Positions 36,438-45,214 are shown, numbered from the stretch's first letter. The stretch: DNA of 64,000 nucleotides from Marinoscillum sp. 108 (GCF_902506655.1 NZ_LR734808.1:2046001-2110000), one strand, 5' to 3'. Notes: a model not told the origin generated them from the letters alone. A program made the numbers and translations.

Positions 36438-37649
36438 CTATTTAACCAGTTCCACTGAAATATTCGCATTGAGTTCGTTGGCAGACTCAATCAGGGCTTC
36501 TTCAAACCCATTTTGATTGGCAAAAGCCTCATTCTCTACTTCCCAGCCCGCGAAAAAGTGAAAACTGTATACATCATCCACGGGATTCAGTAATGCGGTA
36601 TAGGTATTGATCACTCCTTCACCTTCCTCGGGAGCCTTGCTGAAGCCAGCCAATCCGTCCTGCTTTACCAAAATCCCCATTCCCAGGTTGTCGTGGTTTT
36701 CACTCTGATTCCCATAGGTGTACATGATCTGCACACCGCCTACTTCCAACTCTCGCTTAGCCACCTTTTTCAGATCCACAATCCCCGTGACCAGTTTTTC
36801 ATTTCCCTCACGGCCTTCCAGAAGCACCTGACTCTCATAGCTGCGCTTACCAGCCCAAATGGAGATGGTTTCAGTCAGGCCATAGGTGGCTCCGCCCACA
36901 TTCCATCCGCCATACTTCAGTTGGAGTACAGCCCTCACAGGCCCCTCAGTAATGATTCGAAAATCAGCAGTCTCAGTGTTTCCAAGACGATAAATAGAAT
37001 CACCCCGAAACATGGCCAGGGCGCCTGCTCCCAGGGATGAGCCTACTTTGAGCACATCCATCCCCCAATCCTGCAATTCGTGATAATTTTCGCCCAACCC
37101 AATCTGCTCTACGCAAAGCTGAGGTTTCGCTTTTCCAAAAATGTCCTTCCCATTCCGACTGTCAAAGTAGGTTCTGAATCCCACTAATTCGCTTTCCCAG
37201 CCAGGCCCCTCATACTGATAAAGGTATGGAGTGCTCAAAGCCACATGATCTGCAGGTCGTGAGTTGGCGGCTACGGACGTAAATTGATTGTTCCGTTCCG
37301 CACTGTAACCCAGATACACGTTGGTATTCGTGGGAAAATCAGGCAGATCATCCGTCTCAGTCAGCTCCAGACTCAAAACGCCATCAGGTTCAAAATCACA
37401 TTCGAATGCTACTTCATCCCAAATGCCATCTCCATCCATATCATCAAACTGAACAGGAATCAGCTCTCCTTTAGGGTCTTTCAAAGTGAAATAGGAAGCC
37501 TTCAAATCAGGGAAATCCGTCTTTTTCATTACAAGTCTTTTACCACTGACAAGAACACTCGAGTCGCTGGTCAATTTCAATGTGGTGGTCTTTTGGCATG
37601 CCACCAAGCACACCACACAGGTCAATAAGAAGAGGGTACGGTAAATCAT
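36438..37649 (-). CDS. DUF4861-family lipoprotein
   Basis: A 403-residue protein with a lipobox signal (CVVCLVAC) and then a full-length match in my reading to the DUF4861 family: LIPVQFDDMDGDGIWDEVAF with a calcium-loop-like acidic run, GPGWESELVGFRTYFDSRNGKDIFGK, ENYHELQDWGMDVLKVGSSLGAG, and SFHFFAGWEVENEAF. The conserved Tyr, Asp and His residues hint at an enzyme, but the reaction is not known to me. The gene leads the uxuB-uxuA-gntP-glycerate kinase operon (89 bases to uxuB), which suggests a periplasmic step on uronate oligosaccharides or their products. Confidence 0.8.
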   Translation of the reverse strand: MIYRTLFLLTCVVCLVACQKTTTLKLTSDSSVLVSGKRLVMKKTDFPDLKASYFTLKDPKGELIPVQFDDMDGDGIWDEVAFECDFEPDGVLSLELTETDDLPDFPTNTNVYLGYSAERNNQFTSVAANSRPADHVALSTPYLYQYEGPGWESELVGFRTYFDSRNGKDIFGKAKPQLCVEQIGLGENYHELQDWGMDVLKVGSSLGAGALAMFRGDSIYRLGNTETADFRIITEGPVRAVLQLKYGGWNVGGATYGLTETISIWAGKRSYESQVLLEGREGNEKLVTGIVDLKKVAKRELEVGGVQIMYTYGNQSENHDNLGMGILVKQDGLAGFSKAPEEGEGVINTYTALLNPVDDVYSFHFFAGWEVENEAFANQNGFEEALIESANELNANISVELVK

Positions 37650-37935
37650 AATCAGATCTTTCTGTGTAATTTATACACAGTTTAACAATTTCGCAATTAT
37701 GTGACCAGGTTTCAACTCCATTTTGGCATATTTTATTCAAATCCACTCACTCCGTACATAATCAGCATCTATTAGTATGCACTGGTAAAACTAAGTGACG
37801 CCATCACAGCATTATGGCGCTGAGTAGCGTCTGAGCCTGCTTTGTACTTTAATGCCCCCTTTTTCGGATGATCAGATTGAGCGTTCCTTCTAAATATGCA
37901 TTAGTCAAGATTTAAAAAACTAACTACTTAAGATT
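37650..37935. promoter_or_regulatory. Divergent intergenic region
   Basis: Promoters for the DUF4861 operon (minus) and the TIG lipoprotein gene (plus) must lie here. It contains an imperfect stem CGCCAT/ATGGCG around 37801-37820 but no T-run. No gene is evident. TACTTTAA near 37855 partly resembles a -7 element for the plus-strand gene. Confidence 0.35.
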
Positions 37936-39204
37936 ATGCAAAAACTACAACGCTTTAGAACTTTGGGGCTGATCTGCCTGACGGCCCTTGCCGGGCTATA
38001 CCTTGTATCATGTGGAGAAGATGAGGGCGGAAGTGACCCCAAGATCCCAGTGGTACTTTCTTTCTCACCAGCCAGTGGTGAACCCGGAGACAATGTAACC
38101 ATCACCGGAACTGACCTGGACAACGCTACGGCAGTAACCATAGGCGGTGCAGATGCGGCGATCGTATCGAATACTGCCACGGAGATTGTGGCCACGGTAC
38201 CAGAAGGAGCGACTACAGGTAAAATCTCCGTGAGAACCGAAGGTGGATTGGGCCAGAGCAGCGCTGATTTTACAGTCATTGTGATAGGAGCCGTAACTGT
38301 ATCTGGTGTCAGCCCTGTCTCCGCGCAAGTTGGAGGAAATGTAACGATCACTGGCACCGAAATGACCACCGTCTCCTCCGTGAAAGTAGGAGATAAAGAA
38401 GCCACGATAGTGGGCACCACAGACACTTCTGTGGAAATCACCATTCCTGAAGGCGTAAGTACAGGTTTGAATTCCCTAACCATAGTAAACGATGGGGGTA
38501 CCAACACCACCTCAACAGAGGCTGTCAAATTTTATGTCATTAAGCTTCATACAGACCTCACCATGACTTTTGACGGAGAGCAAACAGGCACTTTCACCGG
38601 ATCACCAGACCCAGAGGAATCCACCGTGTATGGTACCTCAGATGATGCCGCTGTGATAGCTTCTGCGCAGAGTCTGCCAGCAGCCATCGACGGTAACTTT
38701 TTCCAGTTTGAAGGATTCAGCAGCACCGCGATCTCAGGAAACTATGCCACCATTGTGCAAAACAGCTCAGCACTTCCTGCAGGTACGTATGCGGAATTTT
38801 TCTCAGGAGCTACAGATCAAACCATCTACTTCAATCTGCAAATCCATGTAGGTGATCTTCCGGCTGACTATGATGGAGCATTATTTGGTCTAAGAATGAG
38901 ATTTGATGGAGACGACTATGAATTTGTGCCTACACCAGCCGAACTGGCAGACATGGGGTTTGCTCCGAACGAGGAAGGCTGGTATAGTCTATCTATTCCG
39001 GCTTCTGCATTTGATGATGACGCAGCTCTGGGGACCTTCCAGTTTACAGACATGCAGCGAATAGCCGTGGCTGTGAGAAGAGACTACGGTACAGGTGGCA
39101 CTGCGGGCCAGCAAGTGACCGCCGAGGATGGAGGTATTTTTTACTCACAGAGTTTTGACAATGTGAGTATTTCAGTGGGGGGACCCTACAGCTTCCCTGA
39201 ATAA
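37936..39204 (+). CDS. IPT/TIG-domain surface glycan-binding lipoprotein
   Basis: A 422-residue lipoprotein (signal ending LYLVSCGED). Two tandem IPT/TIG domains follow (about residues 35-115 and 117-200: FSPASGEPGDNVTITGTDL and VSPVSAQVGGNVTITGTEM). The C-terminal half (about 205-422) is a beta-rich domain with acidic loops (DGDDYEFVP, YSLSIPASAFDDDA) like the glycan-binding end of SusE/SGBP-type proteins in Cytophagales PULs. No SusC/D pair is adjacent, so it is either an orphan or works with the uronate operon transcribed divergently. A terminator follows closely, so it is monocistronic. Confidence 0.8.
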   Translation: MQKLQRFRTLGLICLTALAGLYLVSCGEDEGGSDPKIPVVLSFSPASGEPGDNVTITGTDLDNATAVTIGGADAAIVSNTATEIVATVPEGATTGKISVRTEGGLGQSSADFTVIVIGAVTVSGVSPVSAQVGGNVTITGTEMTTVSSVKVGDKEATIVGTTDTSVEITIPEGVSTGLNSLTIVNDGGTNTTSTEAVKFYVIKLHTDLTMTFDGEQTGTFTGSPDPEESTVYGTSDDAAVIASAQSLPAAIDGNFFQFEGFSSTAISGNYATIVQNSSALPAGTYAEFFSGATDQTIYFNLQIHVGDLPADYDGALFGLRMRFDGDDYEFVPTPAELADMGFAPNEEGWYSLSIPASAFDDDAALGTFQFTDMQRIAVAVRRDYGTGGTAGQQVTAEDGGIFYSQSFDNVSISVGGPYSFPE

Positions 39205-39228
39205 CATTTGATCCCAACCAGCTATGAG

Positions 39229-39258
39229 AGGCAGGAATTAATTCCTGCCTTTTTTTAT
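39229..39258 (+). terminator. Rho-independent terminator of the TIG lipoprotein gene
   Basis: GGCAGGAATTAATTCCTGCC forms a perfect ten-pair palindrome and is followed by seven T. It lies about 25 bases after the stop codon of the 37936-39204 gene. Confidence 0.92.
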
Positions 39259-39278
39259 GTCTTCACATCACCCGGAAA

Positions 39279-39881
39279 TCAGAAACTGTAACCTACGTGT
39301 AATGTGGCAAACATGGTCATTGGCGCTACATCATACTGCTCCTGCTCTAGCCGGCTGCTGCCCGATAGCTGATGAGTATACCCCACTCCTGCCCATGGTT
39401 TGATGTAAAGTGGCAGACTAAACGGCCTAAGGGTATATCCGAAGTACCCCATAAGCAGCGCATTGGTAAAAGTGCTATTTCCTGTCACTTGGTCGTTTTT
39501 TATTTTGAACTGCTGGATACCGGCCTGCCCACCAATGAACCATTTGCGATTCACCTCACTGAAGTGATGCTCCGTGAAGAAACTGTACCCTTGATTGAGT
39601 CGGACCTCCCAGCCCTCTTCTTTGTTCATTTCATTAAGGTTCACCATCACATCGGGCATGTCCATAGCATAGGTACCTACACCCAGCAGCAGGTGATCAT
39701 TACCAACAGGTTGCATGCGCAAATGCAAACTGTACCCTTTGAAAGCAAAAGTCGCCGGGTCAATTTCCACTGAAAATTGGAGATGTTTCGGGTTCTTAGT
39801 TTGAGCATCCACTTTAGAAACAATTGCCGACAAGCACAGAACAAGTAATGCGATGATTTTTCGGTTTTTCATAATTCTCAT
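39279..39881 (-). CDS. Outer-membrane beta-barrel family protein
   Basis: A 200-residue protein with signal peptide (starts at 39881 or the in-frame ATG at 39872, MKNRKIIALLVLCLSAIVSKVDA). The body alternates polar and hydrophobic residues, has many Tyr/Gly, and ends in FATLHVGYSF, a terminal aromatic strand typical of outer-membrane barrels. About eight strands are likely. No enzyme motif. A 28-base motif upstream (39893-39920) recurs ahead of the Rrf2 regulator gene, so this gene is a probable target of that regulator. Confidence 0.7.
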   Translation of the reverse strand: MRIMKNRKIIALLVLCLSAIVSKVDAQTKNPKHLQFSVEIDPATFAFKGYSLHLRMQPVGNDHLLLGVGTYAMDMPDVMVNLNEMNKEEGWEVRLNQGYSFFTEHHFSEVNRKWFIGGQAGIQQFKIKNDQVTGNSTFTNALLMGYFGYTLRPFSLPLYIKPWAGVGYTHQLSGSSRLEQEQYDVAPMTMFATLHVGYSF

Positions 39882-39892
39882 TTTAAATTAGT

Positions 39893-39920
39893 ATACGATA
39901 TATTTATTATATTTAGTTAA
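39893..39920. promoter_or_regulatory. Putative Rrf2 operator, copy 1
   Basis: Read on the minus strand this 28-base site matches the site at 40361-40388 at 24 positions (TTAACTA...TATATCGTAT in both). It sits 12 bases before the 39881 start of the barrel gene, where a repressor would block transcription. It is AT-rich and not a perfect palindrome. Confidence 0.55.
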
Positions 39921-39933
39921 ATCAAAAAAAATA

Positions 39934-40362
39934 CTACTTACCCATTTCGATCAAAATCTCTTCGATGTTCCGACTGGCAAGCACCTGCTTCATTTGATCC
40001 TCAGCATCCATGAGCAAGCTTCTCACTACCTTTTGCGCATTGTCTGGCCGCTTACCCTCCGCCATAATGTGAAATGTTGTTTGAAAGAGTGACTTTCCCT
40101 TCTCCGTAGCATTCAATATATCCAGAATGGTTATTTCAGATGGTTGCCTCACCAGCCTGATCCCACCTAGCTTGCCCTCCCTGGTTTCGATAATTCCAGC
40201 CATAGAAAGTCCCTGGAAAATTTTAACTAGTGTGGGCTTGGGGATGTCCAATACTTCAGCAATCATCTGCGTGGACAAAAACTCAAACTGCCCCTGACGG
40301 ATTTTATCCGAAATAAAAATGACTACCAGAATGGATTTTGAGAAAGAAAGAGGGTAACTCAT
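39934..40362 (-). CDS. Rrf2-family transcriptional regulator without cluster cysteines
   Basis: A 142-residue Rrf2-type repressor: an N-terminal winged helix with LSTQMIAEVLDIPKPTLVKIFQGLSMAGIIETREGKLGGIRL, then the dimer helix. The sequence has no Cys at all, so it cannot hold the [2Fe-2S] cluster of IscR, NsrR or RsrR; it should respond to another signal. The gene's own start codon overlaps a copy of the 28-base motif shared with the barrel gene downstream, pointing to autoregulation. Confidence 0.88.
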   Translation of the reverse strand: MSYPLSFSKSILVVIFISDKIRQGQFEFLSTQMIAEVLDIPKPTLVKIFQGLSMAGIIETREGKLGGIRLVRQPSEITILDILNATEKGKSLFQTTFHIMAEGKRPDNAQKVVRSLLMDAEDQMKQVLASRNIEEILIEMGK

Positions 40363-40388
40363 ACGATATATTAAGAATATATAGTTAA
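40361..40388. promoter_or_regulatory. Putative Rrf2 operator, copy 2 (autoregulatory)
   Basis: Second copy of the 28-base motif. It abuts and overlaps the ATG of the Rrf2 gene at 40362 by two bases, so bound protein could occlude transcription or translation start. See 39893-39920 for the partner. Confidence 0.5.
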
Positions 40389-40507
40389 GACACTCAATCG
40401 TTAACGGAGATTGCTGAAATGGGTTACCGGAAAGTGCTCAATATTTAAAAAAAAAGACGGAGGGGGGGTATAAAGACTTTTAACACAAGTCGTCCTACCT
40501 ACCATTT

Positions 40508-40834
40508 TCACTCTTTGAAAGCCTTGGATAGTTTATACTCTATGAGGATGAAAAGAAGTGCCAGGTAACCAACAATGATGAAGGCACTCTCCCACCCGGT
40601 GAGTTCATCTCCACCCTGAGCCAGGTACACCAGTGTTCCTAAATACATCAGGCCCAGAATAATGAGTCCCCATCCAAATATACGGTTGGCGTAGGCGAAG
40701 CGATCGTGACTCTTGAGGCACCTTGTAGACCTGTAGCCCAGCACCCAGTTTCTGTTGCGCTTAAGCAGGAGGTTGAGAATACCAGCCACAATAAAAATAA
40801 TGACCAACTTATACTCCAAAGGCATTGTGTCCAT
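40508..40834 (-). CDS. SdpI-family small membrane protein
   Basis: A 108-residue protein with about three membrane segments. The cytoplasmic loop NWVLGYRSTRCLKSHDRFAYANRIFGW matches the SdpI/YhfL-type signature (GYRTxxslks...W..AN...G), known from Bacillus SdpI, which confers immunity and acts in signalling. Here it is alone, so the function is open. It is preceded on the other strand by no obvious partner. Confidence 0.75.
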   Translation of the reverse strand: MDTMPLEYKLVIIFIVAGILNLLLKRNRNWVLGYRSTRCLKSHDRFAYANRIFGWGLIILGLMYLGTLVYLAQGGDELTGWESAFIIVGYLALLFILIEYKLSKAFKE

Positions 40835-41103
40835 AGCGGACTAAATCTAATGTATTGGCAAGAACTATCAAGGGTTGGCGTCTGGTAAATTTTCAGGAAT
40901 CGAGGTGTAGTAACCGGACAGCCAGAACTCCCTGAATGCATCAAACATAGCGTATCAATATGAGGTGACTTGGCTTAGTGAGGGGCCAAAAAAAAAGGCA
41001 CTGCAAAGATTCAATGCCTTTAAGACTGCGACTAAGACTTTTGAGCACTCATTATTTTGGAGTCATGAGATAATTCCGAAGGACGAAGTACGTTTGCACT
41101 TCT
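40835..41103. other. Intergenic region
   Basis: No gene or strong structure seen. A TACGTTTG at 41089-41096 matches the Bacteroidota -7 element but is only eight bases before the ATG of the 3D-domain gene and lacks a spaced TTG upstream, so I do not call a promoter. Confidence 0.4.
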
Positions 41104-41517
41104 ATGACTTTAATTGCAGCATTCCGCAGATTTCATCTCTGGTTATTCCTGAGCTTCGGACTATTGTCATCGGCCCATGTGATGGCACAGCCACCCAGGT
41201 GGGACACGCTGGAGGTGAGGGCATCAGCCTATAATTCTGTAACGGCGCAGACAAAGCCCAACGATGCCACCACAGCGGCCTGGGGAGATCAGCTGGTGCC
41301 GGGAATGAAGGCGATCGCCGTTTCCAGGGATTTGATTGCGCTGGGGCTCACCCACAATACCCGGGTGAAAATTGAGGGAATGGAAGGGGTCTTTCTGGTC
41401 AAAGACAAAATGCATCCCCGATGGACCCAAAAAATTGACATCTACATGGGGGAGGACATCCAAAAGGCCCTTATCTGGGGGGTACGTCCGGTGAAGATTT
41501 TTTACGAAGTGAAGTAA
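41104..41517 (+). CDS. Secreted 3D-domain protein
   Basis: A 137-residue protein with signal peptide (to about residue 29, HVMAQ) and a 3D domain named for three Asp: VRASAYNSVTAQT, the AWGDQLVPGMKAIAVSRDLIAL block, VFLVKDKMHPRW and KIDIYMGEDIQKALIWG. The fold is the double-psi barrel of MltA-type lytic transglycosylases and related cell-wall proteins. As a stand-alone small exported protein it probably binds or cuts peptidoglycan in the periplasm. Its convergent neighbour is the GH2 gene. Confidence 0.87.
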   Translation: MTLIAAFRRFHLWLFLSFGLLSSAHVMAQPPRWDTLEVRASAYNSVTAQTKPNDATTAAWGDQLVPGMKAIAVSRDLIALGLTHNTRVKIEGMEGVFLVKDKMHPRWTQKIDIYMGEDIQKALIWGVRPVKIFYEVK

Positions 41518-41541
41518 TCCCAAAATCACCCCACTACTTCT

Positions 41542-41574
41542 CAAAAAAATGCCCCGGTTGTAACAACCGGGGCA
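41542..41574 (-). terminator. Rho-independent terminator of the PUL operon (minus strand)
   Basis: TGCCCCGGTTG / CAACCGGGGCA stem (41550-41574) with a TAA loop; on the minus strand it is followed by seven T (A-run at 41543-41549). It ends the GH2-GH88-SusD-SusC transcript about 30 bases past the GH2 stop codon, and may also act weakly for the convergent gene. Confidence 0.92.
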
Positions 41575-41605
41575 CCAACTATGAAGAGGATGAAAAACTC
41601 AAAGA

Positions 41606-44026
41606 TTAAGGGGTCACATTAATGGGTACCTTGAGAAAGGTGCCTTTAAAATTTTGATTGAGCACGGTCATAATAAACTCCCTGGTGTCCTTCTCTGGCA
41701 TCACTTCAATGGCCGCTTTTCCATTCGCCATTTTGATAGAAGAACTACCGGTGGGTGTGCCCATATGTTCTACCAACGTGCCTCCGGTCAGGCATTGAAA
41801 ATAGACCCTTTCTTCGTAATCCAGGCACCTGCCCTGCTTACTGTCTACCGCCGTGGCTGTGATCAGGTAATTCCCATTTTCCAAAAGCTTATATGACAAC
41901 TCCAGAGCCTCCGGGATGCCTGACTTCTCATAAGTATAATTTACTGTGAGGGTATCTTCGGCAACTGATTTGCCGCCAATGTAAGCCACTGCTCTGAACT
42001 CGCTATCACCCGCAGGGAACAACACGTCCCAGTTGAGTCCACAAGCGGGAAACTGCGTGATATCACGCGTTTTCATTCCCAGGCTCTGCCCACTGATGAA
42101 GAGTTCCACGCTATCGGCGTTGCTAAAAACACTGATATTGCGCGCCACTCCCGCCGGGCCGGATCGCTCTGTCCAGGTGTGAGATTCTATGTAGGCAAAA
42201 GGCTCCTCCGACCAGTAGCTCTTAAAGACATAGTAGGCATCCTTGGGATTGCCTGCCCGATCCACCAAGCCTTTTTGATTGATATAGGGGATGTCATTTT
42301 CCGGGCGCAAGGGGGTACCAAAATCTCGAAAGGCCCATTGTGCATTACCTGCAAAATCAGGGTGCGTCTCAGATACCCTCAGGTGCCAATCAAACAAGTC
42401 TACAATGTAGTTTTCACTCCAGTCGCCATTTTGAGCGATGTTAGCAATCTGCACCTGATTGATGGGCTCCTCCCATTCATTGGCATTGATCAGCCCATCC
42501 CCGGTCACCGGACTTTCGGTATGCCTGCCCAGGTGGCTGGATCCGCCGTATTCCATGTGTACAAAATGCGGATACTTTTTCAGTGAGTTATCAATGGCGT
42601 GCTGATAGTTTTTATAGGTACCAGAGTACCACCCCGACCAGATGGAGGGACTAAAAACATCCACAATATCGGCGCCTTCATAGTACTTGCGCACCGCGGT
42701 TTTCCGATAAGGATCAAGAGCATGGGCCAGGTCATTGAGCTCCCGCAAAAAGGCATTGATCTTTTCGGGATTATCTCCATCTTCAAACTCAGGCAGCCAG
42801 TAGATCTCATTCCCCAATGACCATAGGATCACACTTGGATGATTGTAATTCTGATCAATCATTTCTGTCAAAAGCCTTTTGGTATTCTCCTTCCAAACCT
42901 CATCACCCACGCCTCCCCGGCACCATGGCAGCTCATCCCAGACTAAAATACCCAGCTCATCACAAGCTTTGTAAACCTCGGGATCCTGTGGATAGTGACC
43001 CAGCCGCACAAAATTGGCACCCATGGCTTTAATGTCTTCTATGTCCTGGCGATGCAGTGCATTGGGCATGGCCGCTCCATATCCGGCATACTCCTCGTGG
43101 CGGTGTGTCCCTCTCAGAATCAACCGCTCGCCGTTGAGGAAAAAGGGGCCGTGCTCCTTAAACTCATACCAGCGATAACCATAGGTCTCCTCCACGGTAT
43201 CAACGACCCTCTTGCCCCGCAGCAGCTGTATTTCAGCGGTATACAACACAGGGTTTTTCACCCCCCACAGCTCAGGGTCCTTCAATGTGAAACTCATCTC
43301 CGCCTGTCCGGCCTGCACATCCGCTTGTTTGCTAAATACAATCTCTCCTGCCGGATTTTTCACCTCCACCTTTACCTCCAACCCTTTGGTGCTTCCTGTG
43401 GATTGAGTCTCCACAACGATCCGTGTGCTGCCTGATTTAGCGCTCACCTCCGGTGTTTGGATGGTGACATCCTGAAGATAAGATTCGGCTGTTTTCTTGA
43501 GCCAAACATCTCGTGTAATACCCCCAAAAATGAAGAAGTCTGATTGGTGAGACGGGATCAACTGAGGGTGATAGCCATTGTCTACCCGCACGAGTATCTC
43601 ATTTTTTCCAGCGATCAGCTGTCCTGTGATCTCGATTTCGAAACCCACATATCCGCCGATATGCTCACCAGATTTGGTGCCATTGACGTATACCTTCGTG
43701 ACATTATTGGCCCCTTCGAAGTAGAGAAAGTACCTGCTCCCCTTCTCTGGAGCGAAGCTGAGGACTTTGCGATACCAGCTCGCACTGCGTCTGTAGCCGG
43801 GTTCCAGATCCGTGGCATCCAGATTATTCCAGGTGTGTGGCAGGTCTACTAAGACCCACCCATCCATGTTACGTGCCTTTTCCACGTTGATTTCCGGATT
43901 CTCCAGGTAGGACCAGCCCTGGTTGATATTGGTTTTACGATCCGAAAATGATTGGCTGAGAACTGATCCAATCAACAGGAAATATAACACCCCGCCTATT
44001 ATCGGCCTTGCTAACTGTCTTTTCAT
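41606..44026 (-). CDS. GH2 glycosidase (beta-glucuronidase/beta-galactosidase family)
   Basis: An 806-residue GH2 enzyme with signal peptide. Domain order: N-terminal sugar-binding domain (DLPHTWNN, WYRK, GANNVTKVYVNG), immunoglobulin-like domain, the catalytic barrel with LRGTHRHEEYAGYG, acid/base Glu in LWSLGNEIYW, nucleophile Glu in VHMEYGGSSH, and C-terminal beta domains. Precise substrate (galactose, glucuronate, mannose, other) is not readable. Its ATG is directly adjacent to the GH88 stop, so it is the last gene of the PUL transcript. With a GH88 exo-acting on lyase products it would remove another non-reducing-end sugar, possibly a neutral side branch. Confidence 0.92.
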   Translation of the reverse strand: MKRQLARPIIGGVLYFLLIGSVLSQSFSDRKTNINQGWSYLENPEINVEKARNMDGWVLVDLPHTWNNLDATDLEPGYRRSASWYRKVLSFAPEKGSRYFLYFEGANNVTKVYVNGTKSGEHIGGYVGFEIEITGQLIAGKNEILVRVDNGYHPQLIPSHQSDFFIFGGITRDVWLKKTAESYLQDVTIQTPEVSAKSGSTRIVVETQSTGSTKGLEVKVEVKNPAGEIVFSKQADVQAGQAEMSFTLKDPELWGVKNPVLYTAEIQLLRGKRVVDTVEETYGYRWYEFKEHGPFFLNGERLILRGTHRHEEYAGYGAAMPNALHRQDIEDIKAMGANFVRLGHYPQDPEVYKACDELGILVWDELPWCRGGVGDEVWKENTKRLLTEMIDQNYNHPSVILWSLGNEIYWLPEFEDGDNPEKINAFLRELNDLAHALDPYRKTAVRKYYEGADIVDVFSPSIWSGWYSGTYKNYQHAIDNSLKKYPHFVHMEYGGSSHLGRHTESPVTGDGLINANEWEEPINQVQIANIAQNGDWSENYIVDLFDWHLRVSETHPDFAGNAQWAFRDFGTPLRPENDIPYINQKGLVDRAGNPKDAYYVFKSYWSEEPFAYIESHTWTERSGPAGVARNISVFSNADSVELFISGQSLGMKTRDITQFPACGLNWDVLFPAGDSEFRAVAYIGGKSVAEDTLTVNYTYEKSGIPEALELSYKLLENGNYLITATAVDSKQGRCLDYEERVYFQCLTGGTLVEHMGTPTGSSSIKMANGKAAIEVMPEKDTREFIMTVLNQNFKGTFLKVPINVTP

Positions 44027-45214
44027 CTATTTCAATTCTTTTTGTCTGAGCAACGCCTCCATAAAATAGTAATCCGCATAGATCAGAGGCACATCCACCT
44101 CGTCATCCTTGGGCATATTTCCTGTACTGTGTGTCAGAATAAACATATTATTGGTTCCGTCTTCCAGGTAAGCCTCTGATTGCAAGACTTCCAGAATGGC
44201 ATCGGCCTGTTCGATCATTTTCGGATCAGACACATAAGTACTCAGCTCATAAAGTGCTGAAGCCGTCACACTGGCTGCAGAAACATCTCTGGGCTTGCCC
44301 GTGGAAGGGTCGTTATAATCCCAGTAGGGAATGAGGTCTTCCGGCAGACTGGGATGATCCATCATGTAGGTATAAATCTTTCGGGCCTGATCCAAAAACT
44401 GAGCCTCCCCAGTGAAACGGTAGACCATGGTATAGCCATACAATCCCCAGGCTTGCCCACGAGCCCACGAGGATTCATCGGAATACCCCTGATGGGTCTG
44501 CTTACCCCGAACTGCGCCGGTCTGTGGATCATAATCCACCACATGCCATGAGCTGTTATCCTCTCTGAAGTGATTCTCCATGGTGGTGATGGCATGCTCG
44601 CGTGCCATTCGATAATAGCTGGAGTCTCCAGTAAATTCTGTGGCCAAAAAGAGCAGTTCCAAATTCATCATGTTGTCGATGATGACCGGAAAAGTCCAGA
44701 CATCTTTATTGAAATCCCATGATCGGGTACAGCCCACCACCGGATTGAATCGGGTGCTGAGGGTCTTTGCACTTTCGACCATGATCTCCCTATACTTTGG
44801 GTCATTCGTGATCCGATAGCCATTGCCAAAGCTGCAATTGATTTTGAAACCCATATCATGGGTACCTGCATTGGTTTTCTGATCTTCTACCAGAGCCGTC
44901 CATTCCTGAGCCAGCTTTTTATAAGCCTCATTACCAGTGTACTCATAGGCATACCAAAGCACGCCCGGGTAAAACCCACTGGTCCAGTCGCGTGAGGCTA
45001 CCCCACGTATTTGACCATTGGGCTCCAGGCTTCTTGGAAAACTACCGGCTGTTGCCGGATAATCAAGCAGGTTAGCGATTCGGGCACTCAGGCCCGAATC
45101 GCTAACTGTTGTTGGGGTGTTCTCCACGTCTGTATCCTCTGGCTGCGCACCCCCTTGATTACACGCACTCATCCACATCCCTACCAATCCGCACATTAAC
45201 AATATCCTATTCAT
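44027..45214 (-). CDS. GH88 unsaturated glucuronyl hydrolase, lipoprotein
   Basis: A 395-residue enzyme with lipobox signal (MWMSAC). GH88 features: KINCSFGNGYRIT, TRSWDFNKDVWTFPVIIDNMMNLELL (with the catalytic Asp), QTHQGYSDESSWARGQAWGLYGYTM, and PYWDYNDPSTGKPRDVSAASVTASALYELS. It hydrates and releases the delta-4,5-unsaturated uronate left by polysaccharide lyases, so a lyase-based pathway is operating. An exact 15-bp inverted repeat lies in its own coding sequence at 45071-45106, about 110 bases from the ATG. It is 7 bases after SusD and abuts GH2. Confidence 0.94.
   Translation of the reverse strand: MNRILLMCGLVGMWMSACNQGGAQPEDTDVENTPTTVSDSGLSARIANLLDYPATAGSFPRSLEPNGQIRGVASRDWTSGFYPGVLWYAYEYTGNEAYKKLAQEWTALVEDQKTNAGTHDMGFKINCSFGNGYRITNDPKYREIMVESAKTLSTRFNPVVGCTRSWDFNKDVWTFPVIIDNMMNLELLFLATEFTGDSSYYRMAREHAITTMENHFREDNSSWHVVDYDPQTGAVRGKQTHQGYSDESSWARGQAWGLYGYTMVYRFTGEAQFLDQARKIYTYMMDHPSLPEDLIPYWDYNDPSTGKPRDVSAASVTASALYELSTYVSDPKMIEQADAILEVLQSEAYLEDGTNNMFILTHSTGNMPKDDEVDVPLIYADYYFMEALLRQKELK
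45071..45106 (-). promoter_or_regulatory. Perfect 15-bp inverted repeat in 5' coding part of GH88 gene
   Basis: GTTAGCGATTCGGGC at 45071-45085 pairs perfectly with 45092-45106 around a six-base loop. In the minus-strand mRNA this would be a very stable hairpin, about 108 bases into the GH88 reading frame and in the linker after the signal peptide. No T-run follows, so it is not a simple terminator; transcript-stability or processing element, or insertion remnant, are options. Confidence 0.7.

Noticed and set aside
41089-41096. TACGTTTG, an exact match to the -7 element of Bacteroidota promoters
   Set aside because: Only eight bases before the ATG and no TTG at the right spacing; exact eight-base matches occur by chance.
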